Positions 6,802 to 16,864 of a DNA stretch of 64,000 nt are shown here, in pieces (positions within the stretch are counted from its first letter, which is position 1; every line of letters begins with the position of its first letter). Position numbers and translations under genes: made by a program. The notes under the pieces are model-generated. The model was not told the origin of the DNA. It did no database searches and saw only the letters and a program-made list of their open reading frames with translations. Source of the DNA: Helicobacter saguini (GTDB lineage: Bacteria > Campylobacterota > Campylobacteria > Campylobacterales > Helicobacteraceae); the NCBI RefSeq assembly GCF_000762875.2, contig NZ_JRMP02000003.1, positions 1-64,000 on the forward strand. The letters are read 5' to 3'.

Positions 6802-8958
6802 CTAAACATTAAACTCCAAAAATTCTAATATTTTGTAGAATCTATCTTTTGCTTCTTTTGATATTGTGCCTTTGTTGCATAATATTTCACGTTTCATAGC
6901 TTTTGATTTTTGTGAGTTTTTTACTGGGTTTTTGCGTTTTTCTTCTTGTGTGGATTCTATGCCAATTATTTTTTTATCCAAGCGATATGTTTCAAAATCA
7001 ATATCACTAAAGCAATCCTCAATTTCTCTTAAGTTAGAATCTATTTCCCTTAGCTCGACTATATGTAGCTTATCCATAGGCTTTCTTTTTTTATTTTCCC
7101 CAGCTTTTATTTTTTTAAATTTTCTACCAGCCATATCACTATCTACTAAAAGTATAGGCTCTGGGAAAATATGTATAAGATTTTCTATCACTTGCTCTTT
7201 ATCAGCATCACTAGCGCCAAGCCCGCCAATAGGTAAAAAGGCGATATTGCACTCACCGCCCTCTTTTTGTTTCAAAATCTTAAAAGTCGTTAGATAATTA
7301 TAATCTGTAATGCCCTCTACAAACACAATTCGCATTCCCGGATTATAAAAAAAGTGGCTACTAACGCCAAAAGCTTTTTTTATTTCGGTCAAGGCATTGC
7401 TATCTTCGCGTTCAATCACAGAAAAATCATTGCTAATATTTACGCCCTTGCCCTCTGCTATCGTATCGCTTGAGTGCATATTTGTAATGATTCTAAGCTC
7501 ATCTAGGTTATCAATATCTACTAAAAATGGGTCATGCGTTACAACTACAAATGTGATTCCATGTTTTTCACCATAGCTTTTTAAAAAATCCCTACAACCT
7601 TTACGCGCCGGCACGGATAAATTATGTGCTGGTTCATCCATTAAGACAATTGAGTTTTTACTCAAGGTATTTTCACCATATAAAAGACCAAAGAATAGGT
7701 TAAAAAACCATTTAAAACCCTCACTTTGTAAATCTAACTCCAAAACATCTTGCTTTTTATTCCGTGAGATTGAAAAGGCTATTTCATTAGTATATAAATT
7801 AATTTCAAATTCATAAGATAAATCGCCTTTCTTTTTATATAACTTGTTAAAACGTTTTTCAATAGTATCTTTTAGCTTTTTATTGATTTTAGATTCTATC
7901 CTTGGTAAGTAGTCTTTTTTACTACCATGATGTTTAAAGGGCTGTATTATATCCTTTTGTATATCAATTTTTGCTGCCCTTGCTAAGCTTTGAAAAAACT
8001 TGCTAGATTCTATAGAATCTATTGTAGTTTCTAAATCTTTTGACGTGAAAGTATTTTTTGAGTTATCATATTTTATAACTTTTGGGCGTATATTGTGTTT
8101 TGTGTTATTGCTAGGCACACTTACATTATCAAATACTTTTGGGATTATAAATTGCGTTTTTATATTTATAGGTTTGCTTATGCAAGGACTTGCATTATAG
8201 ATTCTAACAGCATTATTTATAACTTTTTCTAATTCAATATACGCCTTTTTTGTCTCATCATAAGTTTGCGATTGCTGGACCTTATCTTTTGCATTTTTTA
8301 TTAGGTTTATTTGCTCGTTATATATGGTTTTAAAATGCTCTAAATCTTTTATATTTTGATTGTCCGCTGGATGTATAAATTTATCTTTTAACTCGTTATA
8401 AATCTCAATGTTTGAACGTTTTAGCTTTCTTATTTCTCGCTCTATTTCATCTTGCAGAGCTTTTTGTTTGTCTTCTTTTTGCTGCATTTCTGCCGCTTTT
8501 ATCTCATGGGCACTGCCTTGACAATCATGGATATTAACTCGTCCATTTGAGTAAATAATTTTCGTGCTAAATTCCTGTGTATAATTTGGCATATCTTTAT
8601 TGCTTATTTCAGGATTTATTGTAAAATCAATATAAGAAGTTTTAAGAGTTAAAATCGGCTCACAATTTGTGCAAGTATCAAAGTTTGGTTTATCAGATTC
8701 ACTAAAAGTATTTTGTGGATTTTTTGTTCTAATAAATTTTTCTAAAGCGCGGCTAACATTGCTTTTACCCGTATTATTTTCCCCTATGATAATTACTAAT
8801 CCACCAAGTTTTGTATCAACGCCATTTGTATTTATAACTGCATCTAAAAGTAAAGTTTGCGGTTTAACATCCCTTGAATTTTCTATATGACAATCTGCAC
8901 TAACATTTTTACCTATGATATTTTTAAAAGTGCGTATTTCCAAGATTCTAGTTTTCAT
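6802..8958 (-). CDS. OLD-family ATPase/TOPRIM nuclease (intact copy)
   Basis: 718-aa protein. The Walker A (IIIGENNTGKSN) lies at about residues 55-67, a coiled-coil segment at about 130-230, and the ABC-type Walker B (SIVLMDEPAHNLSVP) near 438, followed by VVVTHDPF. A C-terminal TOPRIM domain shows the acidic residue in FVEGITDYNYL (about 545) and LLVDSDMAG (about 604). This is the layout of OLD and GajA-like ATP-regulated nucleases, which act in anti-phage defence or DNA processing. The ATG at 8958 has AAGGGC before it; the longer frame to 9009 lacks a site. A paralogue with the same domains lies at 61584-63930. Confidence 0.85.
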   Translation of the reverse strand: MKTRILEIRTFKNIIGKNVSADCHIENSRDVKPQTLLLDAVINTNGVDTKLGGLVIIIGENNTGKSNVSRALEKFIRTKNPQNTFSESDKPNFDTCTNCEPILTLKTSYIDFTINPEISNKDMPNYTQEFSTKIIYSNGRVNIHDCQGSAHEIKAAEMQQKEDKQKALQDEIEREIRKLKRSNIEIYNELKDKFIHPADNQNIKDLEHFKTIYNEQINLIKNAKDKVQQSQTYDETKKAYIELEKVINNAVRIYNASPCISKPINIKTQFIIPKVFDNVSVPSNNTKHNIRPKVIKYDNSKNTFTSKDLETTIDSIESSKFFQSLARAAKIDIQKDIIQPFKHHGSKKDYLPRIESKINKKLKDTIEKRFNKLYKKKGDLSYEFEINLYTNEIAFSISRNKKQDVLELDLQSEGFKWFFNLFFGLLYGENTLSKNSIVLMDEPAHNLSVPARKGCRDFLKSYGEKHGITFVVVTHDPFLVDIDNLDELRIITNMHSSDTIAEGKGVNISNDFSVIEREDSNALTEIKKAFGVSSHFFYNPGMRIVFVEGITDYNYLTTFKILKQKEGGECNIAFLPIGGLGASDADKEQVIENLIHIFPEPILLVDSDMAGRKFKKIKAGENKKRKPMDKLHIVELREIDSNLREIEDCFSDIDFETYRLDKKIIGIESTQEEKRKNPVKNSQKSKAMKREILCNKGTISKEAKDRFYKILEFLEFNV

Positions 8959-9022
8959 GCCCTTGCCTTTTTTATGTGTTTTGTAACTATAAAGCAAAGA
9001 TTCTAGCAAAAAAATTTAGATT

Positions 9023-9700
9023 CTACAAATGCTTCCTATACCAAGATTCTAAGTATGAAAAAATGATACTTAATGGCAATAAAATTATGATATATGCAAC
9101 TATGAGCAGGAATAAAGCTTCATTTGTCATAGCATAATTGCCGATTAGCTCTTTGCTAAAGCTCATTAAATCTTGCAAGCCGATGACGCCTACTATGCTT
9201 GTTTCCTTGATTAAAAAAAGAACATTAGCGCAAATTGCGGACATACTTAAGCCTAGCCCTTGTGGTAAAATCACAAATCTTAGGATTTCCACTCTGTTAA
9301 ATCCTAGTGCGAGAGCTGATTCAATTTGTGATTTTTTCACACTTTTTAGCCCAAGTAGAAAGGATTCTGCCATATAGCTGCCGCCAAGAAAGGTCACACC
9401 GATGATAGCGCAAGTAAAATTGCTTAATTCCACAAAATAATAAAGCCCAAAATATAAAAAAAACAACTGAATGATTAAGGGCGTATTACGCGAAATCTCA
9501 ATATAGAATCTAGCGATGGATTGAAAAAATCTAATGCGATAATATAATATCAAAGATAATAAAAATCCTAATATGATAGAAAATAAGATTCCAAAAAATG
9601 AAATTTCTATCGTTAAAATAAACGCTTTTTGAAATAATGGTAAAATAGAAATTATAAAATCTATATCTAAAAATTTATTTAAAAAATTCTTATCCAACAT
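9023..9700 (-). CDS. Polar amino-acid ABC transporter permease
   Basis: 225-aa inner-membrane permease of the His/Glu/Gln/Arg (HisMQ, GlnP) family, with about five hydrophobic segments. The conserved N-terminal part (ILTIEISFFGILFSIILGF) and the cytoplasmic EAA loop (ESALALGFNRVEILRFVILPQGL) that docks on the ATPase are both clear. No binding protein or ATPase gene is adjacent, so it is detached from the rest of its transporter here. The substrate cannot be read from sequence. Confidence 0.88.
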   Translation of the reverse strand: MLDKNFLNKFLDIDFIISILPLFQKAFILTIEISFFGILFSIILGFLLSLILYYRIRFFQSIARFYIEISRNTPLIIQLFFLYFGLYYFVELSNFTCAIIGVTFLGGSYMAESFLLGLKSVKKSQIESALALGFNRVEILRFVILPQGLGLSMSAICANVLFLIKETSIVGVIGLQDLMSFSKELIGNYAMTNEALFLLIVAYIIILLPLSIIFSYLESWYRKHL

Positions 9701-9769
9701 CGCTTAAAATCCATAAAAAATTTGTGTATTATAGCAAGGAAGTTTTAAAAGATTCTAAAAAGGTAAAAA

Positions 9770-10585
9770 ATGCAAGTGAGTTTAGACAATAAATCTAGTG
9801 CAAAATCGCAGCAAGCTTGGCAAATCAAGGGCTTTTTGTATAAATCTTACTTTATATTTCTTGCGCTCATAGCGTTTTGGGCGTGTTCGTTTGTTTTAGG
9901 CATTATCAATATTTCTAGTATTTCTAGCAGTAGTTTTAGCTTTAGCGGTCACGATTATGACGGGATGGGTATGTTTTTTGATATGCTAAATACATTTGAT
10001 ACTAAGCTAAAAAAGATTGAAGCAACGCAAAATTTGCTGCAGTTTTTATTTGTGGTGAATATGATTATTTTTGTGGTTAGTATTTTTGTTTTGAATGCGT
10101 TTAAAAAGCTTAGTGATTTTACGCGTAGTGGGCTATTTTCTTGCTTTGTGCGTGGGATGGTGGTGAATTTTTTGTGTGTTGTGGCATTTATTATTTTGTG
10201 TGAGCTGAGTGAGAGTTATAATGTGAATGTAAGGGGGCTTTGCGTGGTGGCTGGCAGTGGGCTAATCGTGGGCTTTTGTGTGTATTTGCTTTATGTTTAT
10301 CATAGGATTTGCAGGGTAATGCACGAGATTACAAATGTGAGTGATTTTTTAGAATCTTTTAAGTCTATGTTAGTTAGCACTTTTATGACATTGCCGCTGA
10401 TGCTTTATGTTGGCGGGCAGATGCTTTGGCTAGATATTGACGATTTTGCAGAAAAGATTAGTAATTCTTGGGCTTTAACTCCTATGTTTTTTATATTTGC
10501 GATGGCGTTTGCAATAGGATTTAACGCACAAGTTTTTTTTATTTCAGGCATTCGTAAGATTAAGATTCTAAATATTAAGGAGTAA
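9770..10585 (+). CDS. Multi-pass membrane protein, paralogue A
   Basis: 271-aa integral membrane protein with about six hydrophobic segments and no recognised domain. It shares FKKLSDFTRSGLF, a Y-x-x-I-C-x-x-M-x-E-I motif and a G/SQ-x-LW motif with the protein at 20596-21405, so the two form a family. A TATTAT -10-like box near 9726 and AAAAAGG before the ATG support the start. The role is unknown. Confidence 0.75.
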   Translation: MQVSLDNKSSAKSQQAWQIKGFLYKSYFIFLALIAFWACSFVLGIINISSISSSSFSFSGHDYDGMGMFFDMLNTFDTKLKKIEATQNLLQFLFVVNMIIFVVSIFVLNAFKKLSDFTRSGLFSCFVRGMVVNFLCVVAFIILCELSESYNVNVRGLCVVAGSGLIVGFCVYLLYVYHRICRVMHEITNVSDFLESFKSMLVSTFMTLPLMLYVGGQMLWLDIDDFAEKISNSWALTPMFFIFAMAFAIGFNAQVFFISGIRKIKILNIKE

Positions 10586-10675
10586 GATTCTATACATTCT
10601 TTGGTTATGTTTTATATGTTTTATAAAAAAGGGCGATAAGTGGGCGATTAGGTTAAAAAATATAGAATCTAATTG

Positions 10676-10736
10676 TAAATATTTTTCTTTTATCTATTCT
10701 AAGCCATGCCATCCCTTAAGGTAGAAAAATATTTTA
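10676..10736. repeat. Dispersed ~61-bp element with terminal inverted repeats, copy A
   Basis: Ends read TAAATATTTTTC and GAAAAATATTTTA, which are inverted copies of each other. The interior contains CTATTCTAAGCCATGCC and CCCTTAAGGT. Related copies occur at 38141-38198 (diverged) and, inverted, at 45742-45803. It merges at its right end with the AGAATCTAGATTCT palindrome. Confidence 0.55.
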
Positions 10737-10756
10737 TAGAATCTAGATTCTATAAA
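10733..10756. terminator. AGAATCTAGATTCT palindrome between convergent genes
   Basis: A 24-bp perfect palindrome flanked by A/T, located two bases from the phosphomannomutase stop and downstream of the converging membrane-protein gene. Its place suits a bidirectional terminator. Function is inferred from position and symmetry only. Confidence 0.4.
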
Positions 10757-10758
10757 GT

Positions 10759-12132
10759 CTAATCTTCAAGCAAATTCAGTAAAAAAGTCTTGTATGTGGC
10801 TAGGTCGTCTTTGCTGTAAGCTTCAAAGCGCGTGACTAGCATAGGCGTGGTGTTGCTAGCGCGCACAAGCCCCCAGCCATTATCAAATATCACGCGAACG
10901 CCATCAATATCAATGATTTTCTTAATATGTGGAACGCTATTTGCGCCCTGCTCTTTTACATAATCCTCTAGCTTTTTCTTTAAAGATTCTATAAGGGCAA
11001 ACTTCCTATCCTCCGTAGTTTTTATTTTTTCCTCATCCGTGCTATAAGTCTTTGGTAGTGTCTTTATCACAGATTCTAACGCCGCGATGCCGCTCTCTTG
11101 GCTTTTTATTAGCTCCAAGATTCTAAACGCCGCATAAATCGCATCATCATAGCCAAAATACCTATCGTTGAAAAAAATATGCCCACTCATCTCACACGCA
11201 AGGTGCGCTTTTAGCTCTTTTAGCTTGACTTTCAGGTTGCTATGACCCGTCTTATACATCACAGCGCGACCGATTTTATCGATGGTATCATACATAATTT
11301 GCGAGCATTTCACCTCGCCGATAACGACTAAATCCTTGACCTTTTTAGCAATATCTTGCGCGAAAAGTATGGCAAGTTCATCGCCTTTAAAAATGTGATT
11401 AGGGCTTAAAAGTGCGACTCTATCGGCATCCCCATCAAATGCAATGCCAACTTTTATGCCCTTTTCTTTCATCGTTTTTTTCAAATCATCAAGGTTTTCA
11501 TGCTCGCTTGGGTCTGGATGATGATTTGGGAAAGTGCCATCTGGCTCGAAATATAACTTCGTAGCGTTTAGTTGTAGATTCTGCAAGATTCTATCCATAG
11601 CCACGCCTGCTACGCCATTACCGCAGTCAAAGGCGATAGGCTCACTCCAGCCCTTTAGCGCACTAAACTCATCGCTAATAAATTTCACATATTCGCTAAG
11701 CATATCAAGCTTTGTAGTTTCCGCACTTTCGTCAATGAATTTTACGCTATTCATTTCGTGGCTTAGATTCTGTATATCCTTGCCATAAAATGGCGCCTGA
11801 TTTATGGTGATTTTAAAGCCATTATATTGCGGTGGATTGTGCGAGCCTGTTATCATTATCGAGCTTTTTATATCGCTTTTAAATGTCGTAAAATACGCCA
11901 CAGGAGTAGGGATTAGCCCTAAATCAAAGACTTGCACTCCGCTTTGATTTAGCCCGCTTGCTAGCCACTTAAAAAGTGTGGGGCTATGCGTCCTTGCATC
12001 ATAGCCGATAGCGACTTTATCTTGCGTTTTTAGAATCTTTTGTCCTAAAAGAAAGCCGATTTTATACACTACTTCATGGCTTAAATCTTTCTCAAAAATC
12101 CCGCGTATATCGTATTCTCTAAATATTGACAT
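10759..12132 (-). CDS. algC: Phosphomannomutase/phosphoglucomutase
   Basis: 457-aa alpha-D-phosphohexomutase. The catalytic phosphoserine loop is TGSHNPPQYNG, the metal-binding loop is DGDADR, the sugar-specificity loop is CEMSGHIFF, and a C-terminal phosphate-binding segment RASNTTPMLVTRFEA is present. It interconverts mannose (or glucose) 6- and 1-phosphates for lipopolysaccharide sugar precursors in the cytoplasm. Length and motifs match H. pylori AlgC/ManB. AAAGGAG precedes the ATG. Confidence 0.92.
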   Translation of the reverse strand: MSIFREYDIRGIFEKDLSHEVVYKIGFLLGQKILKTQDKVAIGYDARTHSPTLFKWLASGLNQSGVQVFDLGLIPTPVAYFTTFKSDIKSSIMITGSHNPPQYNGFKITINQAPFYGKDIQNLSHEMNSVKFIDESAETTKLDMLSEYVKFISDEFSALKGWSEPIAFDCGNGVAGVAMDRILQNLQLNATKLYFEPDGTFPNHHPDPSEHENLDDLKKTMKEKGIKVGIAFDGDADRVALLSPNHIFKGDELAILFAQDIAKKVKDLVVIGEVKCSQIMYDTIDKIGRAVMYKTGHSNLKVKLKELKAHLACEMSGHIFFNDRYFGYDDAIYAAFRILELIKSQESGIAALESVIKTLPKTYSTDEEKIKTTEDRKFALIESLKKKLEDYVKEQGANSVPHIKKIIDIDGVRVIFDNGWGLVRASNTTPMLVTRFEAYSKDDLATYKTFLLNLLED

Positions 12133-12166
12133 GTTTGCTCCTTTAAAATTTGTTTAAGTCTAGATT

Positions 12167-13501
12167 CTATCTTTTACTCCCAACTAAAAGTAAGAATATT
12201 ACACCTATAATGCACGAAGATAGCGAAGCGATTAGTATGCTAACTTTGGCTAATTCCTTAGCGCTTTCATTATCAAAGGCTAAAGCAGAGACGAATAGCG
12301 ACATCGTAAAGCCTATTCCAGCTAACATTCCAGCGCCCAAAATATGCAGCCATGAAACGCCACTAGGACGCACCGCTATCCTTAATTTTTCACACAAAAA
12401 ACACGCTAGAAAAATCCCCACAGGCTTACCCACAAGTAGCCCTAAGAAAATCCCAAAAAAGATTCTATCAATATTAAAATCAAAGTCGCCGCTCACGCTC
12501 ACACCAGCATTTGCAAAGGCAAAAAGCGGCATAATAAAATACGCGCTATAAGGCTGCAAAAAATGCTCCAGCCGCAGCAGCGGATTTTGCGTGTTTTGCG
12601 TATTGCGCTGAATCTTATCGATAAACTCCACACGATACGCATCTAGCAAAATAGAAGCGGGTTTGCTATTTTTAGATTCTAACTTGCTATCAATAGAATC
12701 TAGCTCGGCTAACTGCGTTTTAATCTGCCCTTTTAACGCCTTAAAATCCTGCGTAGCGCGCACAGGAATGCAAAAGGCTAAAACCACAGCCGCGATTGTC
12801 GCGTGTATGCCGCTTAAATGCACGAAAATCCATAGCAAGATTCCAAGCAGGATATACACGCGCAGCATTTTCACGCCAAAGTAGTTGCATAGGCTAAGGA
12901 TAATCACTACCAACGCAGAAGCAAATAGCCACGCAAAGTGTATCTCTCCGCCGTAAAATAGGGCAATTACCACGATTGCACCCAAGTCATCGACAACGGC
13001 GAGTGTGACTAAAAAGATTTTTAGTGCGAGTGGGACGCGTTTTCCTAGCATTAGCATTACGCCTAGTGCGAAGGCGATGTCGGTTGCCATCGGGATTCCA
13101 AAGCCGTGATATGATGGCGTGTTGAAATTCAAAGCGTAGTAAATCGCACCCGGGACTATCATACCACCAAGTGCGGCAATGGCGGGAAATGCGGCTTTTG
13201 ATACGCTATTTAACTCGCCAAAAAGCATTTCGCGTTTGATTTCTAAGCCGACCAAAAGAAAGAAAAAGGACATCAAAATGTCGTTGATAAAATCGTGCAT
13301 TGACATGCTGAATTTTAAGTCATTTAAATGAAATGGGCTTAAATCAAGGCTAAATGAGAATCTTAAATGGAAAAATTCGTGATATAGATTTTGCAAGGGC
13401 GAATTAGCGATAATAAGGGCAAGGAGCGTGCTAATCGCAAGGAAAATCCCGCCAAAAGACTCACTTTTAATAAAATCGCTAAGTGCCTGTGTCAGCCGCA
13501 T
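12167..13501 (-). CDS. nhaA: Na+/H+ antiporter NhaA
   Basis: 444-aa inner-membrane antiporter with about twelve hydrophobic segments. It has the paired aspartates of the active site (LAVVDDLGAI), the early segment MSFFFLLVGLEIKREM and ATDIAFALGV. It exports Na+ in exchange for protons. The protein is longer than E. coli NhaA because of a hydrophilic loop around residues 250-300 that contains DSK/SK units from the dispersed repeat. Confidence 0.95.
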   Translation of the reverse strand: MRLTQALSDFIKSESFGGIFLAISTLLALIIANSPLQNLYHEFFHLRFSFSLDLSPFHLNDLKFSMSMHDFINDILMSFFFLLVGLEIKREMLFGELNSVSKAAFPAIAALGGMIVPGAIYYALNFNTPSYHGFGIPMATDIAFALGVMLMLGKRVPLALKIFLVTLAVVDDLGAIVVIALFYGGEIHFAWLFASALVVIILSLCNYFGVKMLRVYILLGILLWIFVHLSGIHATIAAVVLAFCIPVRATQDFKALKGQIKTQLAELDSIDSKLESKNSKPASILLDAYRVEFIDKIQRNTQNTQNPLLRLEHFLQPYSAYFIMPLFAFANAGVSVSGDFDFNIDRIFFGIFLGLLVGKPVGIFLACFLCEKLRIAVRPSGVSWLHILGAGMLAGIGFTMSLFVSALAFDNESAKELAKVSILIASLSSCIIGVIFLLLVGSKR

Positions 13502-13551
13502 ATTTGTCCTTTTTGTGGTTTGGCTACATCTTAAGAATTAGATTATAAACC

Positions 13552-13833
13552 TTACCAATTTACAACATTGCAAGATTCATTATCGCCGGCGTCGCAGGCT
13601 TTTTGATAATATTGTTTTGAAAGTGTAGAATCTTCGCTTACACCCTTTGCATTGCGATACATTAGCCCTAGTGCCGCACATGCTTTCGCTTCTTTTGCAT
13701 CGCATAGCCCTTTGTAAAGCTCGATTGCTTTTGTGTAGTTGCCTTCGTTATATGCCTTATTTGCCTCGTCCAAATTCTCCGCTGCAAACGCCACGCTACA
13801 CGCTACTAACGCACAAATAACAAGTTTTTTCAT
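13552..13833 (-). CDS. Small secreted Sel1-repeat (Hcp-like) protein
   Basis: 93-aa precursor with a Sec signal peptide (MKKLVICALVACSVAFA) and roughly two tetratricopeptide/Sel1-like repeats containing paired cysteines (ELYKGLCDAKEAKACAALG and YYQKACDAGDNESC). This is the pattern of Helicobacter cysteine-rich proteins, but short. I set the ATG at 13833 because AGGAG lies 6 bases upstream; the frame to 13893 extends past the ribosome site. Likely periplasmic. Confidence 0.8.
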   Translation of the reverse strand: MKKLVICALVACSVAFAAENLDEANKAYNEGNYTKAIELYKGLCDAKEAKACAALGLMYRNAKGVSEDSTLSKQYYQKACDAGDNESCNVVNW

Positions 13834-14006
13834 TACCATCTCCTTTGTGAAAATAAAGACTAATTGTGAAAAAAAAATGTAAATTTTTAGCAAATATTTA
13901 TAGAATCTTAAATGTATATTTTATAGAATCTTTTTATTTTAAAGCTACTTTTCAGCCTTAATTTGATATTATTATGCTTTTAGATTCTAAAAATTTTAGG
14001 GTTTTT

Positions 14007-14546
14007 ATGAGTAATATAGTATTTGTTTATATTCTAAGTGTTTTACCTAAAGTAAGAATTTTATTATATATATTATTTTTTTTGGTGATTCCTATGGTTG
14101 TTGCTTCATATAACAATTCTGTGAGTTCAAAGAAATTAATTAAGCTATTTTTGTTGCTCGAAACCTTATGTCTTGCTTTATGGGTTTTGATACCAAATAA
14201 AGATATAGCTTCGGTTATTCTTGCCGCAGATAACAAAAATATTAGTTTAGTGGTTTATATTTTGGATGTATTGTTGGCATTAAAAATTGCATCATGGTTG
14301 TGTCTAGTTGTCAATACATTGCTGTTATTAACGTGGCTTTTATTAAAACAATTATCAATACATGAAAAATGTAGTTTCTTTACTTTTCTTTGTAGCAACA
14401 TCAAGAAGTTATTGGTTTTTGAGATTTTATTAATTATTTTATTATTACTAATACCAAATAAACAAGACTGTTTAAATATACTGAAAGAATATGATAAAGA
14501 TTTAGCCAAAATAGAAGACTTATTAATAAGAAAAGACAAGGATTAA
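14007..14546 (+). CDS. Hypothetical membrane protein, 179 aa
   Basis: About four hydrophobic segments with the phrase IPNK occurring twice, and a charged C-terminal tail. No family recognised. The ATG at 14007 is preceded by TTAGGG; the longer frame from 13974 would begin in a TAGATTCTA unit. It ends 5 bases before purM and is probably cotranscribed with it. Confidence 0.6.
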   Translation: MSNIVFVYILSVLPKVRILLYILFFLVIPMVVASYNNSVSSKKLIKLFLLLETLCLALWVLIPNKDIASVILAADNKNISLVVYILDVLLALKIASWLCLVVNTLLLLTWLLLKQLSIHEKCSFFTFLCSNIKKLLVFEILLIILLLLIPNKQDCLNILKEYDKDLAKIEDLLIRKDKD

Positions 14547-14551
14547 GCAAT

Positions 14552-15568
14552 ATGCAAAATTTCACATATAAAGATTTTGGTGTGGATATTGATAGTGGGA
14601 ATGCCTTTGTGGAGCGGCTAAAGCCCCTTGTGGCAAGCACTTTTAGCCCTTTAGTTTTAGGCGGACTTGGCGGATTCAGCGGCTGCTTTGAGCTGCCAAA
14701 AGGCTATCAAAACCCCGTGCTTTGCGCTGCCACTGATGGCGTGGGGAGCAAACTAACCCTTGCTATCACGCATAATCGGCTTGAAAATATCGGCATTGAT
14801 TTAGTTGCGATGTGCGTGAATGATTTAATTTGCGACTTTGCTACGCCGCTTGTTTTCCTTGATTATTACGCGATGAATGCCCTTGATATTGAGAAAAGTC
14901 TAGTGATTTTGCAGGGTATCACGCAGGGTTGCAAGCTCGCTGGGTGTGCGTTAATCGGTGGTGAGAGCGCGGAGATGCCTAGCGTGTATGGGAAGGGCGA
15001 TTTTGACTTGGCTGGATTTAGCATAGGCGTGGCTGAAAAGGCTGATATGTTGAAACGCGAGAGTGTTAAGGATGGCGATATTATTTTAGCATTCCAAAGC
15101 AGTGGATTCCATAGTAATGGCTATTCGCTTATTCGCGGTATTATAGAATCTAAAAAGTTAGATTTATCGCAGGTTTTTGATAGTAAAGATTCTAAAAATG
15201 CTAATATGACGTTGCTTGATGGCTTAATGAAACCTACTCGCATTTACACTAATATTTTTGCAAAATTTAAGGATAAATTTAAGGCATTAGCACACATCAC
15301 AGGCGGTGGATTGCGTGAAAATTTAGTGCGCGTTTTACCGCAAAACACACAAGCCGTGATAGAATCTAAAGCCATAAAGGTGCCAAAAATTATCGAATTT
15401 TTCCTGCCTTTTGTAGATTCTAAAGAGGCTTTCCGCGTGTTTAATATGGGCGTAGGATTGTGCGTGATAGTCGATAAAAGCGAAGTAGATTCTATAGTGA
15501 AAAATAGCGATGCTTACGCAATCGGGCGTATAGAATCTAGCCAAACAAAACAAGTAATTTTGAGGTGA
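14552..15568 (+). CDS. purM: Phosphoribosylformylglycinamidine cyclo-ligase
   Basis: 338-aa AIR synthetase, step five of purine biosynthesis (FGAM plus ATP to AIR). Conserved GGLGGFSGCFELP near the N-terminus, TDGVGSKLTLA, NDLICDFATPLVFLDYYA, GGESAEMP and the C-terminal ITGGGLRENLVRVLP are all visible. Length is normal. The last codons overlap the region of the next gene's ribosome site. Confidence 0.95.
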   Translation: MQNFTYKDFGVDIDSGNAFVERLKPLVASTFSPLVLGGLGGFSGCFELPKGYQNPVLCAATDGVGSKLTLAITHNRLENIGIDLVAMCVNDLICDFATPLVFLDYYAMNALDIEKSLVILQGITQGCKLAGCALIGGESAEMPSVYGKGDFDLAGFSIGVAEKADMLKRESVKDGDIILAFQSSGFHSNGYSLIRGIIESKKLDLSQVFDSKDSKNANMTLLDGLMKPTRIYTNIFAKFKDKFKALAHITGGGLRENLVRVLPQNTQAVIESKAIKVPKIIEFFLPFVDSKEAFRVFNMGVGLCVIVDKSEVDSIVKNSDAYAIGRIESSQTKQVILR

Positions 15569-15570
15569 AT

Positions 15571-16023
15571 ATGATAAGCATTAGTAAAATGATATTAATT
15601 CCTGTTGGCGTGGCGGCGGCAAGCATCGCGGTGTATGTGCCTATATCGCTAGCTTTAAGCGAGTATAAGCCTAGCAAGGTTACCACGATTATCGAGAGCG
15701 GCGGCGACTTTAGCGATACCAAAAAAATCATCGAGCAAGTCCAAACGCAAAATGAGCTAAATAAAATCAAAGATAGCACAAAAGAGGAATTTATCAAGGA
15801 TACGCTTAATAAAAATATCGATAATGTCGTATCCCACGCGGACTTTGAGTTTGAAAATAAAAAGAAAAAGGGCAAAATCGCCGCGAATAGAGCGCTAAAA
15901 GAAAACATAACAAACGAAGAGCCCCAGTTAAAATCTAATACAAAATCTAATTTAGATTCTAACAAAGTAAAAAAATCTACAACGGAATATCGCTCTATAA
16001 ATACCCACGAAATTAAGTTTTAA
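15571..16023 (+). CDS. Membrane-anchored hypothetical protein, 150 aa
   Basis: An N-terminal transmembrane or uncleaved signal segment (MILIPVGVAAASIAVYVPISL) is followed by a polar, lysine-rich region with coiled-coil character. Start at the ATG 15571, with GAGG overlapping the purM stop region; coupled to purM. Not recognised. Confidence 0.6.
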   Translation: MISISKMILIPVGVAAASIAVYVPISLALSEYKPSKVTTIIESGGDFSDTKKIIEQVQTQNELNKIKDSTKEEFIKDTLNKNIDNVVSHADFEFENKKKKGKIAANRALKENITNEEPQLKSNTKSNLDSNKVKKSTTEYRSINTHEIKF

Positions 16024-16069
16024 ATAATTTAACTTGCAATGTGTTTATGGAATCTTTTTTGCAAATCTC

Positions 16070-16837
16070 TCAGCCCAAATTTGTATAAACCTCTTGGACG
16101 TCGTCGTCTTCTTCGATTTTATCTAGGAGTTTTTCTAACTCGCTTAGTTGGGCTTCATTTAAGGTTATAGGGCTAGTTGGCAAACGCACTAATTTTGCAC
16201 TTTTTACCGCGATATTCTTAGATTCTAAAGCATTTTGCAAATTCCCAAAATCCTCATACTTGCAATACGCCACAAACTCGCCCTTTTTGCTCTCAATCTC
16301 GCTTGTTTCCGCAGAATCTAAGTCCATAGAATCTAGCACAGATTCCAAACTATCAAGCCCAAAATCAATGAGTTCAAGCTCCAAATTCTCAATATTTTCA
16401 GCCTCCAAACCAGCCAAATCAAGCACAAATTCGCCCTTCCGCTCAAACATAAATTCCACCGCGCCATTTGTTAGCAAACTAGCCCCCGGCGTCTTATTAA
16501 AGTAGCTTTTGATGTTGGCAACGGTGCGCGTAGGATTGTCGCTCATACACTCAATAAAGAGCAGCACGCCATTTGCCGCCTTGCCCTCATAGGTAATCTC
16601 AAGGAAGTTGCCATCCTTGCCGCTGGCGCGCTTTATCGCGGCTTCGATGTTGTCCTTTGGCATATTCTGGGCTTTGGCGTTTGCGATTGCGGTGCGAAGT
16701 TTTGCGTTCATTTCGGGGTCAGCCCCGCCCTCTTTTGCGGCGAGTGTGATGGCGGTGGCAAGCTTGGGGAAAACTTTGCTCATTTTCCCCCAACGCTTCT
16801 CTTTTGCGGCGCGGCGGTATTCAAAGGCTCTGCCCAT
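16070..16837 (-). CDS. YebC/PmpR family protein
   Basis: 255 aa with the hallmark N-terminus [20 protein letters not shown], then [12 protein letters not shown] and the C-terminal acidic [10 protein letters not shown]. Members act as DNA-binding regulators or as translation factors for polyproline stretches; which applies here cannot be told. The family is usually about 240 aa, and the extra length lies near residues 160-190, where LDS/IES units of the dispersed motif have been inserted. Confidence 0.92.
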   Translation of the reverse strand: MGRAFEYRRAAKEKRWGKMSKVFPKLATAITLAAKEGGADPEMNAKLRTAIANAKAQNMPKDNIEAAIKRASGKDGNFLEITYEGKAANGVLLFIECMSDNPTRTVANIKSYFNKTPGASLLTNGAVEFMFERKGEFVLDLAGLEAENIENLELELIDFGLDSLESVLDSMDLDSAETSEIESKKGEFVAYCKYEDFGNLQNALESKNIAVKSAKLVRLPTSPITLNEAQLSELEKLLDKIEEDDDVQEVYTNLG

Positions 16838-16864
16838 TTTCGCTCCTTTTGCGTGTTTTAGAAT

